Notes: generated by a model from the letters alone, not told the origin. DNA of 62,416 nt from Oceanitalea stevensii (GCF_014837105.1 NZ_JACSPO010000001.1:592159-654574); one strand, 5' to 3'. Numbered from the stretch's first letter, positions 8,646-18,578 are shown. Numbers and translations are program-made.

Positions 8646-10418
8646 TCAGCGGCGGGGCTTGCGCGGGCCGGGGCCCGTGTCGGGACGGATCTTCAGCGGG
8701 CGGCCGGCGACGCGCGCGGCGGCGATGCGCCGGCTCGTCTCCGGGCTCAGCTCCTGGCTGATCTCCACGAGGGAGAAGCTCGGGAAGATGTCGATCTTGC
8801 CGAGGTCCTGGCCGCGGAGGCCACCCTCGCCGGTGATGGCCCCGACGATCGCGCCCGCCTGGACGCCGTCGCGGTGGCCGACCTCGACGCGGTAGCGGGT
8901 GCCGTTGCCGTCGCGGTGACGCGGGCGGGTGCCGGCGCGGCCGGTGCGCGGGCCGGCGTGACGGTGGGCGTTGTCGCGCCCCTCCTCGAAGGTGGCGCCG
9001 ACGAACTCGCCGGAGGAGTCGTAACGCTCCTCGCGACGCTGGCGGGGGCCGGAGTCCTCGAAGCCGCGCTCCTCGCGGGGCGCGGGGCCGTCGTCGCCGA
9101 CGGCGATCGCGAGCAGGGCGGCAGCCATCTCGCGCAGGTCGTGCTCGGACCCGTCGAGGATCTCGCGGTAGAGGTCGAGACGGCCGGCGGCGAGCCGGTC
9201 CCCGACCTTGGCGAGCATGGAGTTGGCCCGGTGGGCGGAGACGTCCGCCGGGCTGGGGATGTCGGCCTCCTTGAGGCGGCTGCCCGTCGCGCGCTCGATC
9301 TGGCTCAGCTGGCCCCGCTCGCGGGGGGTGAGGAAGGTGAGGGCGCGACCGCTGCGGCCGGCGCGGCCGGTGCGGCCGATGCGGTGGACGTAGGTCTCGG
9401 TCTCGCGCGGCACGTCGAAGTTGACGACGAGGCCGATGCGCTCGACGTCGAGCCCGCGGGCGGCGACGTCGGTCGCGACGAGCACGTCGAGCGTGCCCGA
9501 GCGGAGCCGGTCGATGAGCTTCTCGCGGTCCTTCTGCGCGACGTCACCGGAGATCGCGGCGGCCTGGATGCCGCGGCCGGCGAGCTCGATGGCGACCTCG
9601 TCGGCGGCGGACTTGGTCCGGACGAAGACGATGGCGGCGTCGACGTCGCTGACCGCGAGGACCCGGGCCAGCGCACCGGTCTTGTGACGGAAGGGCACGA
9701 CGGCGTAGGTCTGCTCGATGTTGCTCACCGTCGAGGACGCCGGGGTGACGCTGACGCGGACCGGGTCGTTGAGGTGGGTGGCGGCCACGCGCTTGATCGC
9801 GGCCGGCATGGTCGCGGAGAAGAGGGCGGTGCGGCGGCCGGCGGGGACGCGGGCGGCGATCTGCTCGACGTCCTCGGCGAAGCCCATGCGGAGCATCTCG
9901 TCGGCCTCGTCGAGGACGAGGAAGCGCACGTGCGAGAGGTCGAGGCTGCCCTTCTCCATGAGGTCCATGACGCGGCCGGGCGTGCCGACGACGACCTGGG
10001 CGCCGTCACGCAGCCCGCGCAGCTGCGGGGTGAAGCTCGAGCCGCCGTAGATCGGCAGGACGGTGAGGCCACGCTGGTGCGAGGCGAAGGTCGCGATGGC
10101 GTCGCTCACCTGGAGCGCGAGCTCACGGGTGGGGGCCAGGACGAGGGCCTGCACGGCGCGCAGCTTGGGGTCGACGGCGGCGAGGAGCGGCAGCCCGAAG
10201 GCGGCCGTCTTGCCGGTGCCGGTCTGGGCGACGCCGACGACGTCGCGGCCGGCGAGCAGCAGCGGGATCGCCTCGGTCTGGATGCCGGTGGGGGTGGTGA
10301 AGCCGAGGTCGACGACCGCGGAGAGCAGGTCGTCGGGGAGCCCGAGATCGGCGAAACCGGTCTCCGGGCGTGCGGGGGCAAGGTCAGTGAGGACAGCAGT
10401 CAAGAAAAGACAACCCAT
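8646..10418 (-). CDS. DEAD-box ATP-dependent RNA helicase (DeaD/CsdA type)
   Basis: Unwinds RNA; members act in ribosome assembly, mRNA decay and cold adaptation. The 590 residues hold the Q motif near 20-45, AQTGTGKT (Walker A), [23 protein letters not shown], then ARGLDVERI and [10 protein letters not shown] in the second RecA domain. An Arg/Gly/Asp-rich linker follows and the C-terminus (from about 505, [20 protein letters not shown]) looks like a DbpA-type RNA-binding domain. The ATG has no Shine-Dalgarno; a TTG five codons later is an alternative. A 27-codon ORF with a good ribosome site ends 18 bases upstream, so translation may depend on that ORF. Confidence 0.95.
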   Translation of the reverse strand: MGCLFLTAVLTDLAPARPETGFADLGLPDDLLSAVVDLGFTTPTGIQTEAIPLLLAGRDVVGVAQTGTGKTAAFGLPLLAAVDPKLRAVQALVLAPTRELALQVSDAIATFASHQRGLTVLPIYGGSSFTPQLRGLRDGAQVVVGTPGRVMDLMEKGSLDLSHVRFLVLDEADEMLRMGFAEDVEQIAARVPAGRRTALFSATMPAAIKRVAATHLNDPVRVSVTPASSTVSNIEQTYAVVPFRHKTGALARVLAVSDVDAAIVFVRTKSAADEVAIELAGRGIQAAAISGDVAQKDREKLIDRLRSGTLDVLVATDVAARGLDVERIGLVVNFDVPRETETYVHRIGRTGRAGRSGRALTFLTPRERGQLSQIERATGSRLKEADIPSPADVSAHRANSMLAKVGDRLAAGRLDLYREILDGSEHDLREMAAALLAIAVGDDGPAPREERGFEDSGPRQRREERYDSSGEFVGATFEEGRDNAHRHAGPRTGRAGTRPRHRDGNGTRYRVEVGHRDGVQAGAIVGAITGEGGLRGQDLGKIDIFPSFSLVEISQELSPETSRRIAAARVAGRPLKIRPDTGPGPRKPRR

Positions 10419-10436
10419 CAGATAGCGGAGTGGGGC

Positions 10437-10520
10437 TTACACGCACGCCAGGCAGGCGACGCACCCTCCGCGATGGGCCCCGACCAGCGACACTTCCGCA
10501 CGGGACCTGAGGCGGCACAT
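10437..10520 (-). CDS. 27-residue Cys-rich upstream ORF (putative leader peptide)
   Basis: Not in any automatic call I would expect. The ATG has GGAG five bases upstream and the ORF ends in TAA 18 bases before the helicase ATG. The peptide starts [10 protein letters not shown] and has cysteines at 2, 20, 23 and 26, the last three as C-V-A-C-L-A-C, followed by a final Val. A TAGTCT -10 box about 20 bases upstream would put it at the very 5' end of the helicase mRNA. I infer a regulatory leader (translational coupling or attenuation). It could also be a chance ORF: no homologue check was possible. Confidence 0.5.
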   Translation of the reverse strand: MCRLRSRAEVSLVGAHRGGCVACLACV

Positions 10521-10539
10521 ACACACTCCAGGAGCCATC

Positions 10540-10545
10540 AGACTA
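10540..10545 (-). promoter_or_regulatory. -10 box (TAGTCT) for uORF-helicase mRNA
   Basis: On the minus strand TAGTCT is followed by GATGGCTCCTGGAGTGTGT and the uORF ATG, giving a leader of about 13 bases before that ATG. No clear -35. The remaining spacer to the MFS gene contains one repeat copy and nothing else recognisable. Confidence 0.45.
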
Positions 10546-10610
10546 CCGGCTGGACGGCCTCCGGCGTGGGAGAGGGCGCGGTGACGCTCCGCACACGCAC
10601 GCGCCCTGCC

Positions 10611-10635
10611 CGCCGAGAGCCGAGTCCCGCCCCGC
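10611..10635. repeat. Dispersed intergenic repeat, copy C
   Basis: CGCCGAGAGCCGAGTCCCGC sits 2 bases beyond the MFS stop codon. It matches the 18.6 kb array units closely (core CGCCGAGAGC and TCCCGCC). Confidence 0.55.
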
Positions 10636-10637
10636 GC

Positions 10638-11996
10638 TCAGCGGTCCCGCGTGCGGGCTCCGGCGGCCGTGGCGAGGAGCCCGACGGCGGTCGCGAGGAG
10701 CAGGCCGGCGAGGTAGGCGACCGTGCCGCCGGAGTCGATGAGCGCGAGGACGAGCGCGCCCGAGACCGCCAGCCCGGTGGCCGCACCGAGCGCGTCGGCC
10801 ACCTGGAGGGAGGCGCTCACTGCCCCGTGCTGCACCGCGGGCGTCAGCCGCAGGGCGAGCACCGTGAGCGCCGGGTAGACCATCCCGATGCCCAGACCGG
10901 CCACCGCCGCACCCGGCACCGCGACCCAGGGGCTGAGACCGGGCAGCGCGGCACCCGCCGTCACCAGCGTGCCGGCCGCGAGCACCAGCGGCCCCGCCCA
11001 GGCGAGGCGACCCCGGCCGGCGGTCGTGCTCACCCGCCCCTGGACGAAGGCGCCCACCGCCCAGGTGAGGGAGGAGACCGCGACGACGAAGCCGGCCGCC
11101 GTCACCGTCCACCCGTACTCGCGCACGAGGAGGAGCGGCAGGAAGGTCTGGCTCGTCATGAACGTCGCGTTGAGCAACGCCCGGCAGGCGACGGCGGCGG
11201 GCACACCGCTGCGCAGCCGCACCGTCCCCGACGGCAGCAGCCGCGGGAGCGACACCGCGAGGACGACGACGGCGACCCCCACCGCGGGCAGCGACCACGT
11301 CTCCTGCGCGCTCCCCGCCACCTGGAGCACGGCGACGGCGGCACCCGCGGCGGTCGCCGCGAGGACGAGCCCGCGGACGGCGGGCTGCTCCGCCCGCTCC
11401 GCGTCGCGGCCGGGCATGTGGCGCAGGAGGGGCGCAAAGGCCAGCGTCACGACGGCCATGAGCGCCGCCGCCCCGAGGAAGACCCAGCGCCAGGAGGCGT
11501 GGTCCACGACGAGCCCGGTGAGCGCCGGACCGCCCAGGGCCGGCACCACCCAGGCGGCGGAGAACCACGCGAAGAAGCCCGGCTGGCGGGCGGCCGGGAC
11601 GATCGCCCCGACGAGCACGTACAGCGGAACGATGAGCAGCCCACCGCCCAGGCCCTGGACACCGCGCCCCACGGCGAGCACCGCCATCGACGGCGCCGTC
11701 CCGGCGAGCAGGAGGCCGAGCGGGAAGAGGACGAGCCCGAGCAGGAGGACGGGCCGCGGGCCCCGCACGTCGGCCCAGCGCCCGGCCACGGCCGTCGCGA
11801 CGAGCTGGGCGGCCAGCGGCGCGCCGGCCGCGACCGGGTAGAGCCGCAGGCCGTCGAGCTCGGCGCTCACGGCGGGCAGGGCGGCGCTGGCGGCGAGGTT
11901 CTCGAAGGCGACGATCGTGATGAGCGCGACGGACGCGACAAGCAGCAGCCGCACGAGGTCCGGCGGGGCCGTCACCGGGGCAGGCGTGCGGGTCAT
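10638..11996 (-). CDS. MFS transporter, drug-efflux-like
   Basis: A 452-residue integral membrane protein with about twelve to fourteen hydrophobic segments. The signature loop after helix 2 reads [16 protein letters not shown], the typical MFS motif A position, and a [12 protein letters not shown] segment is like motif C-region sequences of DHA2-type drug exporters. Substrate unknown. The ATG has only a weak purine stretch upstream. It is divergent from aspS. It is monocistronic on its strand; the helicase leader lies beyond its stop. Confidence 0.88.
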   Translation of the reverse strand: MTRTPAPVTAPPDLVRLLLVASVALITIVAFENLAASAALPAVSAELDGLRLYPVAAGAPLAAQLVATAVAGRWADVRGPRPVLLLGLVLFPLGLLLAGTAPSMAVLAVGRGVQGLGGGLLIVPLYVLVGAIVPAARQPGFFAWFSAAWVVPALGGPALTGLVVDHASWRWVFLGAAALMAVVTLAFAPLLRHMPGRDAERAEQPAVRGLVLAATAAGAAVAVLQVAGSAQETWSLPAVGVAVVVLAVSLPRLLPSGTVRLRSGVPAAVACRALLNATFMTSQTFLPLLLVREYGWTVTAAGFVVAVSSLTWAVGAFVQGRVSTTAGRGRLAWAGPLVLAAGTLVTAGAALPGLSPWVAVPGAAVAGLGIGMVYPALTVLALRLTPAVQHGAVSASLQVADALGAATGLAVSGALVLALIDSGGTVAYLAGLLLATAVGLLATAAGARTRDR

Positions 11997-12052
11997 CCCC
12001 GGATCATCGCCCCTCGGGGACCCGGGGTGGTAGCCGGGCCCGGTGGGCGAAC

Positions 12053-12058
12053 TAGGAT
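12053..12058 (+). promoter_or_regulatory. -10 box (TAGGAT) for aspS
   Basis: TAGGAT lies 52 bases before the GTG; a start 6-7 bases downstream gives a 5' leader of about 45 bases that carries a Shine-Dalgarno. Confidence 0.5.
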
Positions 12059-12110
12059 TGCCCGAGCGCCCGCCCGTCTAGCGGTGCGCCCGACCAAGGG
12101 AAGGATCCTC

Positions 12111-13898
12111 GTGCTCCGCACTCGCGACGCAGGTTCGCTGCGCTCCGCCGACATCGCCACCACCGTCACCCTCGCCGGGTGGGTGGACCGCCGCCGTGAC
12201 CACGGCGGGGTCGCCTTCATCGACCTCCGGGACGCCTCGGGCATCGCCCAGGTCGTCATCCGGGACGAGGACGTGGCCCACGAGCTGCGGTCCGAGTTCG
12301 TCATCCAGGTCACCGGAGAGGTGTCCCAGCGCCCGGAGGGCAACGCCAACCCCAACCTCGCCACCGGTGAGATCGAGGTGATCGCGAGCGACGTCGTCGT
12401 CCTCAACGCGGCCGCCCCGCTGCCCTTCCAGGTCTCCGAGCACGCCGAGGACGCCGGCCAGGTCGGCGAGGAGGCGCGCCTCAAGCACCGCTACCTCGAC
12501 CTGCGCCGCAAGGAGCCCGCGCACGCCCTGCGCCTGCGCGCCAAGGTCAACCAGGCCGCCCGCCGGGTGCTCGACGACCAGGGCTTCGTCGAGATCGAGA
12601 CCCCCACCCTCACCCGCTCCACCCCCGAGGGTGCCCGCGACTTCCTCGTGCCCGCGCGCCTGTCGCCCGGCTCCTGGTACGCCCTGCCGCAGTCGCCGCA
12701 GCTGTTCAAGCAGCTGCTCATGGTCGCCGGCATGGAGCGCTACTACCAGATCGCGCGCTGCTACCGCGACGAGGACTTCCGCGCCGACCGCCAGCCGGAG
12801 TTCACCCAGCTCGACGTCGAGATGAGCTTCGTCGACCAGGAGGACGTCATCGGCGTCGCCGAGCAGGTGCTGCGCGAGCTGTGGGCGCTCATCGGCCACG
12901 ACATCAGCGCGCCGATCCCGCGGATGACCTTCGCGGACGCGATGGCCCGCTACGGCAGCGACAAGCCCGACCTGCGCTTCGGCCTGGAGCTCACCGAGCT
13001 CACCGAGTACTTCGCCGGAACCCCGTTCCGCGTCTTCCAGGCGCCCTACGTCGGCGCCGTCGTCATGCCCGGCGGCGCGAGCCAGCCCCGCCGCCAGTTC
13101 GACGCCTGGCAGGAGTGGGCCAAGCAGCGCGGCGCCAAGGGCCTGGCCTACGTCACCGTGGGCGAGGACGGCACGCTCGGCGGCCCGGTCGCCAAGAACA
13201 TCACCGACGAGGAGCGCGCCGGCCTGGCCGCCGCCACCGGCGCGCAGCCGGGCGACGCGATCTTCTTCGCCGCCGGAAAGCAGAGCGAGGCCCGCGCCCT
13301 CCTCGGTGCCGCCCGCCTCGAGATCGGCCGCCGCACCGGGCTCATCGACGAGGACGCCTGGTCCTTCGTCTGGGTCGTCGACGCGCCGCTGTTCAAGCCC
13401 ACGGGCGAGGACGACGACGTCGCGGTCGGCTCCGGCTCCTGGACCGCCGTCCACCACGCCTTCACCTCCCCGACCCCCGAGTGGATCGACCGCTTCGAGG
13501 AGGACCCGGGCAACGCCCTGGCCTACGCCTACGACATCGTGTGCAACGGCAACGAGATCGGTGGCGGGTCCATCCGTATCCACCGCCGCGACGTGCAGGA
13601 GCGCGTCTTCGCGATGATGGGGATCGGCGAGGAGGAGGCGCGGGAGAAGTTCGGCTTCCTCCTCGACGCCTTCGCCTACGGCGCCCCGCCGCACGGCGGC
13701 ATCGCCTTCGGCTGGGACCGGATCGTCGCCCTCCTCACCCGCTCGGAGTCGATCCGCGAGGTCATCGCCTTCCCGAAGTCCGGTGGCGGCTACGACCCGC
13801 TCACCCAGGCGCCGGCGCCGATCACCCCCGAGCAGCGCCGCGAGGCCGGGGTGGACGCCAAGCCGAAGAAGGCCGAGCCGGCCGCTCCCACCGCCTGA
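12111..13898 (+). CDS. aspS: Aspartate--tRNA ligase (probably non-discriminating)
   Basis: 595 residues, the normal bacterial length with the GAD insertion domain. Order: N-terminal OB anticodon domain, then class II core with motif 2 [16 protein letters not shown] (about 216-231), the GAD domain and motif 3 GIAFGWDRI (about 530-538). The GTG has GGAAGG six bases upstream; the open frame continues 3.4 kb upstream without a stop, but that part is antisense to other genes. Residue 31 is His (RRRDHGG). In Pseudomonas aeruginosa, His31 is tied to relaxed tRNA-Asp/Asn specificity, so this enzyme may also make Asp-tRNA-Asn for GatCAB (inference). Confidence 0.96.
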   Translation: MLRTRDAGSLRSADIATTVTLAGWVDRRRDHGGVAFIDLRDASGIAQVVIRDEDVAHELRSEFVIQVTGEVSQRPEGNANPNLATGEIEVIASDVVVLNAAAPLPFQVSEHAEDAGQVGEEARLKHRYLDLRRKEPAHALRLRAKVNQAARRVLDDQGFVEIETPTLTRSTPEGARDFLVPARLSPGSWYALPQSPQLFKQLLMVAGMERYYQIARCYRDEDFRADRQPEFTQLDVEMSFVDQEDVIGVAEQVLRELWALIGHDISAPIPRMTFADAMARYGSDKPDLRFGLELTELTEYFAGTPFRVFQAPYVGAVVMPGGASQPRRQFDAWQEWAKQRGAKGLAYVTVGEDGTLGGPVAKNITDEERAGLAAATGAQPGDAIFFAAGKQSEARALLGAARLEIGRRTGLIDEDAWSFVWVVDAPLFKPTGEDDDVAVGSGSWTAVHHAFTSPTPEWIDRFEEDPGNALAYAYDIVCNGNEIGGGSIRIHRRDVQERVFAMMGIGEEEAREKFGFLLDAFAYGAPPHGGIAFGWDRIVALLTRSESIREVIAFPKSGGGYDPLTQAPAPITPEQRREAGVDAKPKKAEPAAPTA

Positions 13899-13899
13899 G

Positions 13900-14634
13900 G
13901 TGGGGCGTCACCTCTTCCTCCGCGCCAACGCCAGCCGCTGGCAGGAGGAGCAGGCCTGGGACGCCGACGGCGCGACGCTCCTGCTCGTGCGGGTGCGCCG
14001 CGCCGCCGGTGAGCGGCAGCAGCTCGTGGGCGCGGGCGAGCCGGGCGAGCCGGGCGCGCTCGCGTCCGCGCTCGCCCGCGCCGCCGCCGACGGCGTCCCT
14101 CCCGTGCCCTTCGGTCTGCTCACGCGTGGCACGTGGGACCTCGTCCCGGCGGACGCGCGCGAGCGGCTGGGCCTGCGGACCGGGCCGGTGTGGGACTGGA
14201 TGTGGTCGGCCGCCGTGCCGCCGCTGCAGCCGGGGGAGGAGCACGTGGGCCCGGTGACGGGTCCCGCCGCGGCCGAGGAGGTGCGCGCCTGCCTGTCGCG
14301 CGCCAACCCGGACACGAGCGCCGACCCCGCCGACCCGGACCTCGCGTGGTGGGGCTACCGTGACGACGCCGGCGTGCTGCGCGGCGTCGTCGCCGTCAAC
14401 GCCCCCGAGGGTGGCCCGGTCCACCTCTCGGGCCTCGGCACGGACACGAGCTGGCGCCGCCGCGGCGTCGGCAGCGCGATGATGGCCGCCGTCACCCGCT
14501 GGGCGCTCGAGGAGCACCCCCTCGTCCACTACGGCATCTGGACCGACAACGACGCCGCCCGGCGCATCTACACGCGCCTGGGCTACGCCGTCGGCCAGGC
14601 GGTCGAGAACGTCGTGAGCAGGCCCACAGACTAG
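13900..14634 (+). CDS. GNAT-family N-acetyltransferase
   Basis: About 244 residues. The acetyl-CoA-binding motif is WRRRGVGSAMMAAV near residues 188-201, followed by NDAARRIYTRLGYAV, the usual end of a GNAT domain; the N-terminal 120 residues are less typical. The likely start is the GTG one base after the aspS stop, with translation probably coupled to aspS since no Shine-Dalgarno is seen. An upstream ATG in the same frame lies inside aspS and gives an implausible Arg/Pro-rich sequence. The acetyl acceptor is unknown. Confidence 0.7.
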   Translation: MGRHLFLRANASRWQEEQAWDADGATLLLVRVRRAAGERQQLVGAGEPGEPGALASALARAAADGVPPVPFGLLTRGTWDLVPADARERLGLRTGPVWDWMWSAAVPPLQPGEEHVGPVTGPAAAEEVRACLSRANPDTSADPADPDLAWWGYRDDAGVLRGVVAVNAPEGGPVHLSGLGTDTSWRRRGVGSAMMAAVTRWALEEHPLVHYGIWTDNDAARRIYTRLGYAVGQAVENVVSRPTD

Positions 14635-14679
14635 ATCCGGCCGGGTCAAGGCGTGACCCTTGCTGGAGCGGAGTGGACT

Positions 14680-14733
14680 CTCGCGAGGTGCGGGATTTCT
14701 GCCGTGAGGGTCGAGAGCCCCGCACCTCGCGAG
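14680..14733. repeat. Long inverted repeat between convergent genes
   Basis: CTCGCGAGGTGCGGG at 14680-14694 is repeated exactly in inverted orientation at 14719-14733, around a 24-base spacer. It lies between the GNAT (plus) and MMPL (minus) stops, so it may end both transcripts. The right arm with its flank (GTCGAGAGCC..GCACCTC) also resembles the reverse complement of the 23-bp tandem units at 20210-20301, which suggests one repeat family. Confidence 0.75.
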
Positions 14734-14751
14734 GAGGCGGCGCCCCAGCCG

Positions 14752-17013
14752 TCAGTGCGTGAGGCCGATCCGGTCGTGGAGGCGGCGCAGCGGCGCCGGG
14801 GCCCACCAGTTCCACTTCCCGAGCACGGTCATCGTCGCGGGGACGAGGAGCATCCGCACGAGCGTCGCGTCGACGAGGACGGTGACCGCCAGCGCGAAGC
14901 CCACCTGCTTGATCACCATGAGCTCCCCGGCGACGAAGCCGAGGAAGACGAGCGTGATGATGAGCGCCGCGGAGGTGATGATCCGCCCCGAGCGCTGCAG
15001 GCCGTGCTCGACGGCGGCGTCGTTGTCGTGGCCGGCGTCCCAGTACTCCTTGATGCGCGCGAGGAGGAACACCTCGTAGTCCATCGCCAGGCCGAAGCCG
15101 AAGGCGACGACGACCACGACGACGTAGGTCTCCAGCCCGCCGATCGGCGTGAAGCCGAGGAGCCCCGACAGGTGGCCCTCCTGGAAGACCCACGTCGTCA
15201 CGCCCAGCGCCGCGGCGAGGCCGAGCGCGTTGACGAGGACGGCCTTGACCGGGATGAGGACCGAGCCGGTCATGAGGAAGAGGAGGACGACGACGGCGAG
15301 CAGGACGAGCCCGCCGGCGAGCGGCAGGCCGTCGGCGACCGCCGCCATGAAGTCGACCTGGTTGGCGGCCTGGCCCACGACCCACGTGGGGAACCCGGGG
15401 TCGAGGTCCCGGATCGAGCGGACGACGTCGGTCGCCACCTCCCCGCCGGCGTCGCTGGACGCGATGTCGACGCCGAGGACGACGTGCTCACCGGACTCCG
15501 TGGGCGTCGGCTCGCCCACCGCGGTGACGTCGGGGAGCGCGGCGACCTCCTGCGCCCAGGTCTGCGCCGTCGCGACGTCGGTGTCGGCGACGACGAGGAC
15601 GGGTGGGGTGGTCGCGGCCGGGTAGTCCTCCCCGAGGACGGTGATGAACTCCCGCTGGTCCGAGCTCGCCGGGATGAGGTCGGTCGTGGAGTTCCGCAGC
15701 TGCAGCCCGAGCACCGGCGAGGCCAGCACCCCGAGGACGGCGACGACGCCGACGATGACGAGCCACGGGCGCCGGTGGACGCCGCGGGCGAGCCGCGAGA
15801 AGACCCCGTCCTCCGGGGCGACGTCACCGAGGCGCCCGAGCAGGCGGTCGAGCGCGGGCACGCGGGACAGGACGGAGGGGCGCTGCAGCCGTCCGCCGAG
15901 CAGCACGAGCAGCGCGGGCACGAGGGTGAGGGCGGTGGCGAGCGCGATGACGACGACGGACACGCCGGCCGCGCCGAGCGAGCGCAGGATGTCGGGGGAC
16001 AGGAGCATGAGGGCGCTGATCGCGACCGCGACCGTCACCGCCGAGAAGGTGACGGTGCGCCCGGCGGTCCGGACCGTGCGGCGCACCGCCTCCTCGACGG
16101 CGGCCCGCCCGTGGGCCCGGCGCCGGCGACGGCGCAGCGGCAGGCCGGTGCTCGCGGTCGAGGCGACGACGTCGGCGATCTCCTCCCGGTAGCGGGAGAC
16201 GATGAGCAGCCCGTAGTCGATCGACAGTCCCAGCCCGAGCACGGTGACGACGTTGACGACGACGGCGTCGAGCTCGATGACCTGGGCGAAGCCGAGGAGT
16301 GCGCCGAGCCCGCCGGCGATCGAGGCGAGGGCGCCGACGAGCGGCATGCTCGCGGCGAGGAAGCCCCCGAAGACGACGACCATGACGAGGAGGGACAGCG
16401 GCAGCGCGATGGCCTCCCCGCGGGCGAGGTCGGCCTCCACCCGGTCGGTGACCGCCGACACGACCAGCTCGGTGCTCGACACGATGCCACGGGCCTCCGG
16501 TGCGGCGTCGGACAGCTCCGCCGGGACCTCCGCGAGGCGGTCCTGCACGGCCCTGCGGGCCGCACCGCCGTCGTCCAGGCCCGGCTCGAGCTCGGCGATG
16601 AGGAGGAACCCGTCAGCCGAGGTGGAGACGAGGGAGGCGACGAGCGGGTCCTGCGGCCCCTCGGGGGCGAGGAACGGGTCGATGACCCCGGCGACGCCGT
16701 CGAGGCCCTCGACGTCCTGGCGCACCGGGATGAGGGCCGCGGCGAGGCCGGCGGACACGTCGGGGTCCTCGAGGTCGGTGCCCTGGACGAGCAGCGTCAC
16801 CTCCTCGCCGTCCTCGGCCGACGACGAGAGGATGTCGCGGCCCTCCTGGCTCTCGGCCCCTGGCACGCGCGGCTCGCCGGAGTGGAGGCTCGGGAAGAGG
16901 CCGTCGCCGACCGCCCCGAGGGCGAGGGCGAGGCAGGACACGACGAGGACCGCCCACACGGCGAGCGTCGTTCGGGGGCGACGGATGACGCCGCGGGCAA
17001 GTGCATCGAACAC
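14752..17013 (-). CDS. MMPL/RND-family membrane transporter
   Basis: 753 residues with two halves, each with a membrane helix, a large extracytoplasmic domain and a bundle of about five helices. Conserved helix motifs GLSIDYGLLIVSRYREE (first half) and FGLAMDYEVFLLARIKEYW (second half) match MMPL proteins, which export lipids or other hydrophobic compounds. The GTG start (protein begins MFDALARG) gives the usual length; a purine-rich GGTGAGAG lies about 10 bases upstream. The frame stays open to 17484 but that extension is antisense to the next gene. Substrate unknown; single gene. Confidence 0.9.
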   Translation of the reverse strand: MFDALARGVIRRPRTTLAVWAVLVVSCLALALGAVGDGLFPSLHSGEPRVPGAESQEGRDILSSSAEDGEEVTLLVQGTDLEDPDVSAGLAAALIPVRQDVEGLDGVAGVIDPFLAPEGPQDPLVASLVSTSADGFLLIAELEPGLDDGGAARRAVQDRLAEVPAELSDAAPEARGIVSSTELVVSAVTDRVEADLARGEAIALPLSLLVMVVVFGGFLAASMPLVGALASIAGGLGALLGFAQVIELDAVVVNVVTVLGLGLSIDYGLLIVSRYREEIADVVASTASTGLPLRRRRRRAHGRAAVEEAVRRTVRTAGRTVTFSAVTVAVAISALMLLSPDILRSLGAAGVSVVVIALATALTLVPALLVLLGGRLQRPSVLSRVPALDRLLGRLGDVAPEDGVFSRLARGVHRRPWLVIVGVVAVLGVLASPVLGLQLRNSTTDLIPASSDQREFITVLGEDYPAATTPPVLVVADTDVATAQTWAQEVAALPDVTAVGEPTPTESGEHVVLGVDIASSDAGGEVATDVVRSIRDLDPGFPTWVVGQAANQVDFMAAVADGLPLAGGLVLLAVVVLLFLMTGSVLIPVKAVLVNALGLAAALGVTTWVFQEGHLSGLLGFTPIGGLETYVVVVVVAFGFGLAMDYEVFLLARIKEYWDAGHDNDAAVEHGLQRSGRIITSAALIITLVFLGFVAGELMVIKQVGFALAVTVLVDATLVRMLLVPATMTVLGKWNWWAPAPLRRLHDRIGLTH

Positions 17014-17085
17014 GGCGGTCAGTCTCTCACCGTGGACGCCGTCACAGCGGCCGGTGGGCGCTCGTCCCGTGACGGTCCGGTGCCG

Positions 17086-17091
17086 TAGCGT
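17086..17091 (+). promoter_or_regulatory. -10 box (TAGCGT), leaderless
   Basis: TAGCGT ends 7 bases before the GTG of the exporter gene, the same spacing as at other leaderless starts in this window. Confidence 0.5.
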
Positions 17092-17098
17092 CGGAGTC

Positions 17099-18559
17099 GT
17101 GGCGACGACTCCCGAACCCGACACCGCTTCCCACGGCCCGCCGCGCGCAGCGGGCCACGTCCGCCGTGAGTCGATCCTCCGTGAACGCGCCCGGCGCGTG
17201 GTGGCCGGCAGCGGTCCGCCCACCCTCGCCCTGTCCGCGCGTCGCCGGCAGTCCGACCTCGCCGCGGAGACCGAGCGCTCGGTCCTCGACCTCGTCCTGC
17301 GGGTGGGCGAGGCGATGATCGCGACGGGGGCTCCTGTCGCCGACGTCACCGCCGCGCTGCTGCGTCTGGCCGCCGCCTTCGGCGTCACCAACTGCCACGT
17401 CGACATCACCTTCATCTCGATCTCCGCGTCCATCGACCGCGACGACGACCCCATCACCAAGATGCGGGTCATCAACGTCCGCACCTCGGACTACAGCCGC
17501 CTCGCCGACCTCTTCGCCATGGTCGACGCCGCGGCCGCGGGCAGGCTGCCGCTCGAGCGCGCCCACGCGCGGCTGGAGGAGGTCCTCGACTCCCCGCACC
17601 CCTACCGCCGCTGGGTCGTCACCCTCGCGCTGGGTGTCATGGCCGCCGGCGTCGCGGGGCTGCTCGGCGGTGGGTGGCAGGTGGCCATCGTCGCCGCCGG
17701 CACGACGGCCCTCATCGACCGCGTGCTGCGGGTGCTGCGCCGCTGGGGCCTGCCCTACCTCTTCCAGCAGGCCATGGGCGCCGGGATCGCGACGCTCGTG
17801 GCGATCGCCCTGCTCTGGGGGCAGGACACCTTCGGCTGGGACCGGGCGCTGCTGCCGCCGTCGCTCGTCGTCGCCTCGGGGATGGTCGTCCTCCTCGCCG
17901 GGATGCAGCTCGTCGGCGCCGCCGAGGACGCGATCTCCGGGTACCCGCTCACCGCGGCGGCGAAGTCCTTCGAGGTGGCGCTCTACACGGTGGGGCTCGT
18001 CGTCGGGATCGGCTTCGTCCTCGACCTCGGACGGCGGCTGGGGGTGCCGCTGTACATCGGCGACGTCTTCGGCAACGCGCCGCCGGGGCTGGTGCAGATC
18101 GTCTGCGGCGGGGTCATCGCGGGTGCCTGGGCGGTCGCGTCGTACACGCGGGCCTCGAACATCTGGCTCATCTCGCTCGTCGGCGCGGTCGCGGCCGGGG
18201 TGTACTACGCCGTCGACGCCCTGTGGCTCGGGCCGGCCGGAGCCGCCTTCTTCGCCGCGCTGCTCGTCGGCCTGCTGGCCGGTGTCATCGGGGACCGTGG
18301 ACGCCTCCCCAGCCTCGTCGTCTCGGTCTGCGGCGTCACCCCGATGCTGCCGGGCCTGTCGATCTACGCCGCGATGTTCGACTTCATCGAGGGCGGCGAC
18401 GTCATCGGCGGCGGGCAGCTGGCGATTCGGGCGCTGTCGGTGGGCCTCGCGCTGGCCGCCGGCGTCACGCTGGGGGAGTTCCTCGCCTCCCCGCTGCGCT
18501 CGGAGATGGACCGGTGGGAGCGCCGCGTCCGCAGCCGCGCCCGCGGCGCCCGCATCTGA
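17099..18559 (+). CDS. Threonine/serine exporter family membrane protein (ThrE-like)
   Basis: 486 residues. An N-terminal cytoplasmic domain (about residues 55-180; GEAMIATGAPVADVTAALLRL) precedes roughly ten membrane helices, the arrangement of ThrE-type proteins that fuse the ThrE N- and C-terminal modules. The motif AAEDAISGYPLTAAAKSFEV and GVTPMLPGLSIYAAM fit the family. By family it exports Thr/Ser by proton exchange; the true substrate is not proven. The GTG start matches the leaderless promoter; the longer frame upstream is antisense to the MMPL gene. Confidence 0.87.
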   Translation: MATTPEPDTASHGPPRAAGHVRRESILRERARRVVAGSGPPTLALSARRRQSDLAAETERSVLDLVLRVGEAMIATGAPVADVTAALLRLAAAFGVTNCHVDITFISISASIDRDDDPITKMRVINVRTSDYSRLADLFAMVDAAAAGRLPLERAHARLEEVLDSPHPYRRWVVTLALGVMAAGVAGLLGGGWQVAIVAAGTTALIDRVLRVLRRWGLPYLFQQAMGAGIATLVAIALLWGQDTFGWDRALLPPSLVVASGMVVLLAGMQLVGAAEDAISGYPLTAAAKSFEVALYTVGLVVGIGFVLDLGRRLGVPLYIGDVFGNAPPGLVQIVCGGVIAGAWAVASYTRASNIWLISLVGAVAAGVYYAVDALWLGPAGAAFFAALLVGLLAGVIGDRGRLPSLVVSVCGVTPMLPGLSIYAAMFDFIEGGDVIGGGQLAIRALSVGLALAAGVTLGEFLASPLRSEMDRWERRVRSRARGARI

Positions 18560-18578
18560 CCCGCGCCCCCTCCCTCCC

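Noticed and set aside
8643..13898. A 1751-codon open frame that includes aspS
   Set aside because: Only 12111-13898 is AspRS; the upstream part is antisense to the helicase and MFS genes and has no domain. The GTG with GGAAGG gives the normal AspRS length.
14653..17088. An 811-codon plus-strand frame opposite the MMPL gene
   Set aside because: Composition is the Arg/Asp/Glu/Gly-rich pattern typical of antisense frames in GC-rich DNA; the minus strand codes for a clear MMPL protein.
17014..17484. N-terminal extension of the MMPL protein (to 910 residues)
   Set aside because: The added part is antisense to the exporter gene and is not transporter-like; the GTG at 17013 gives the usual length.
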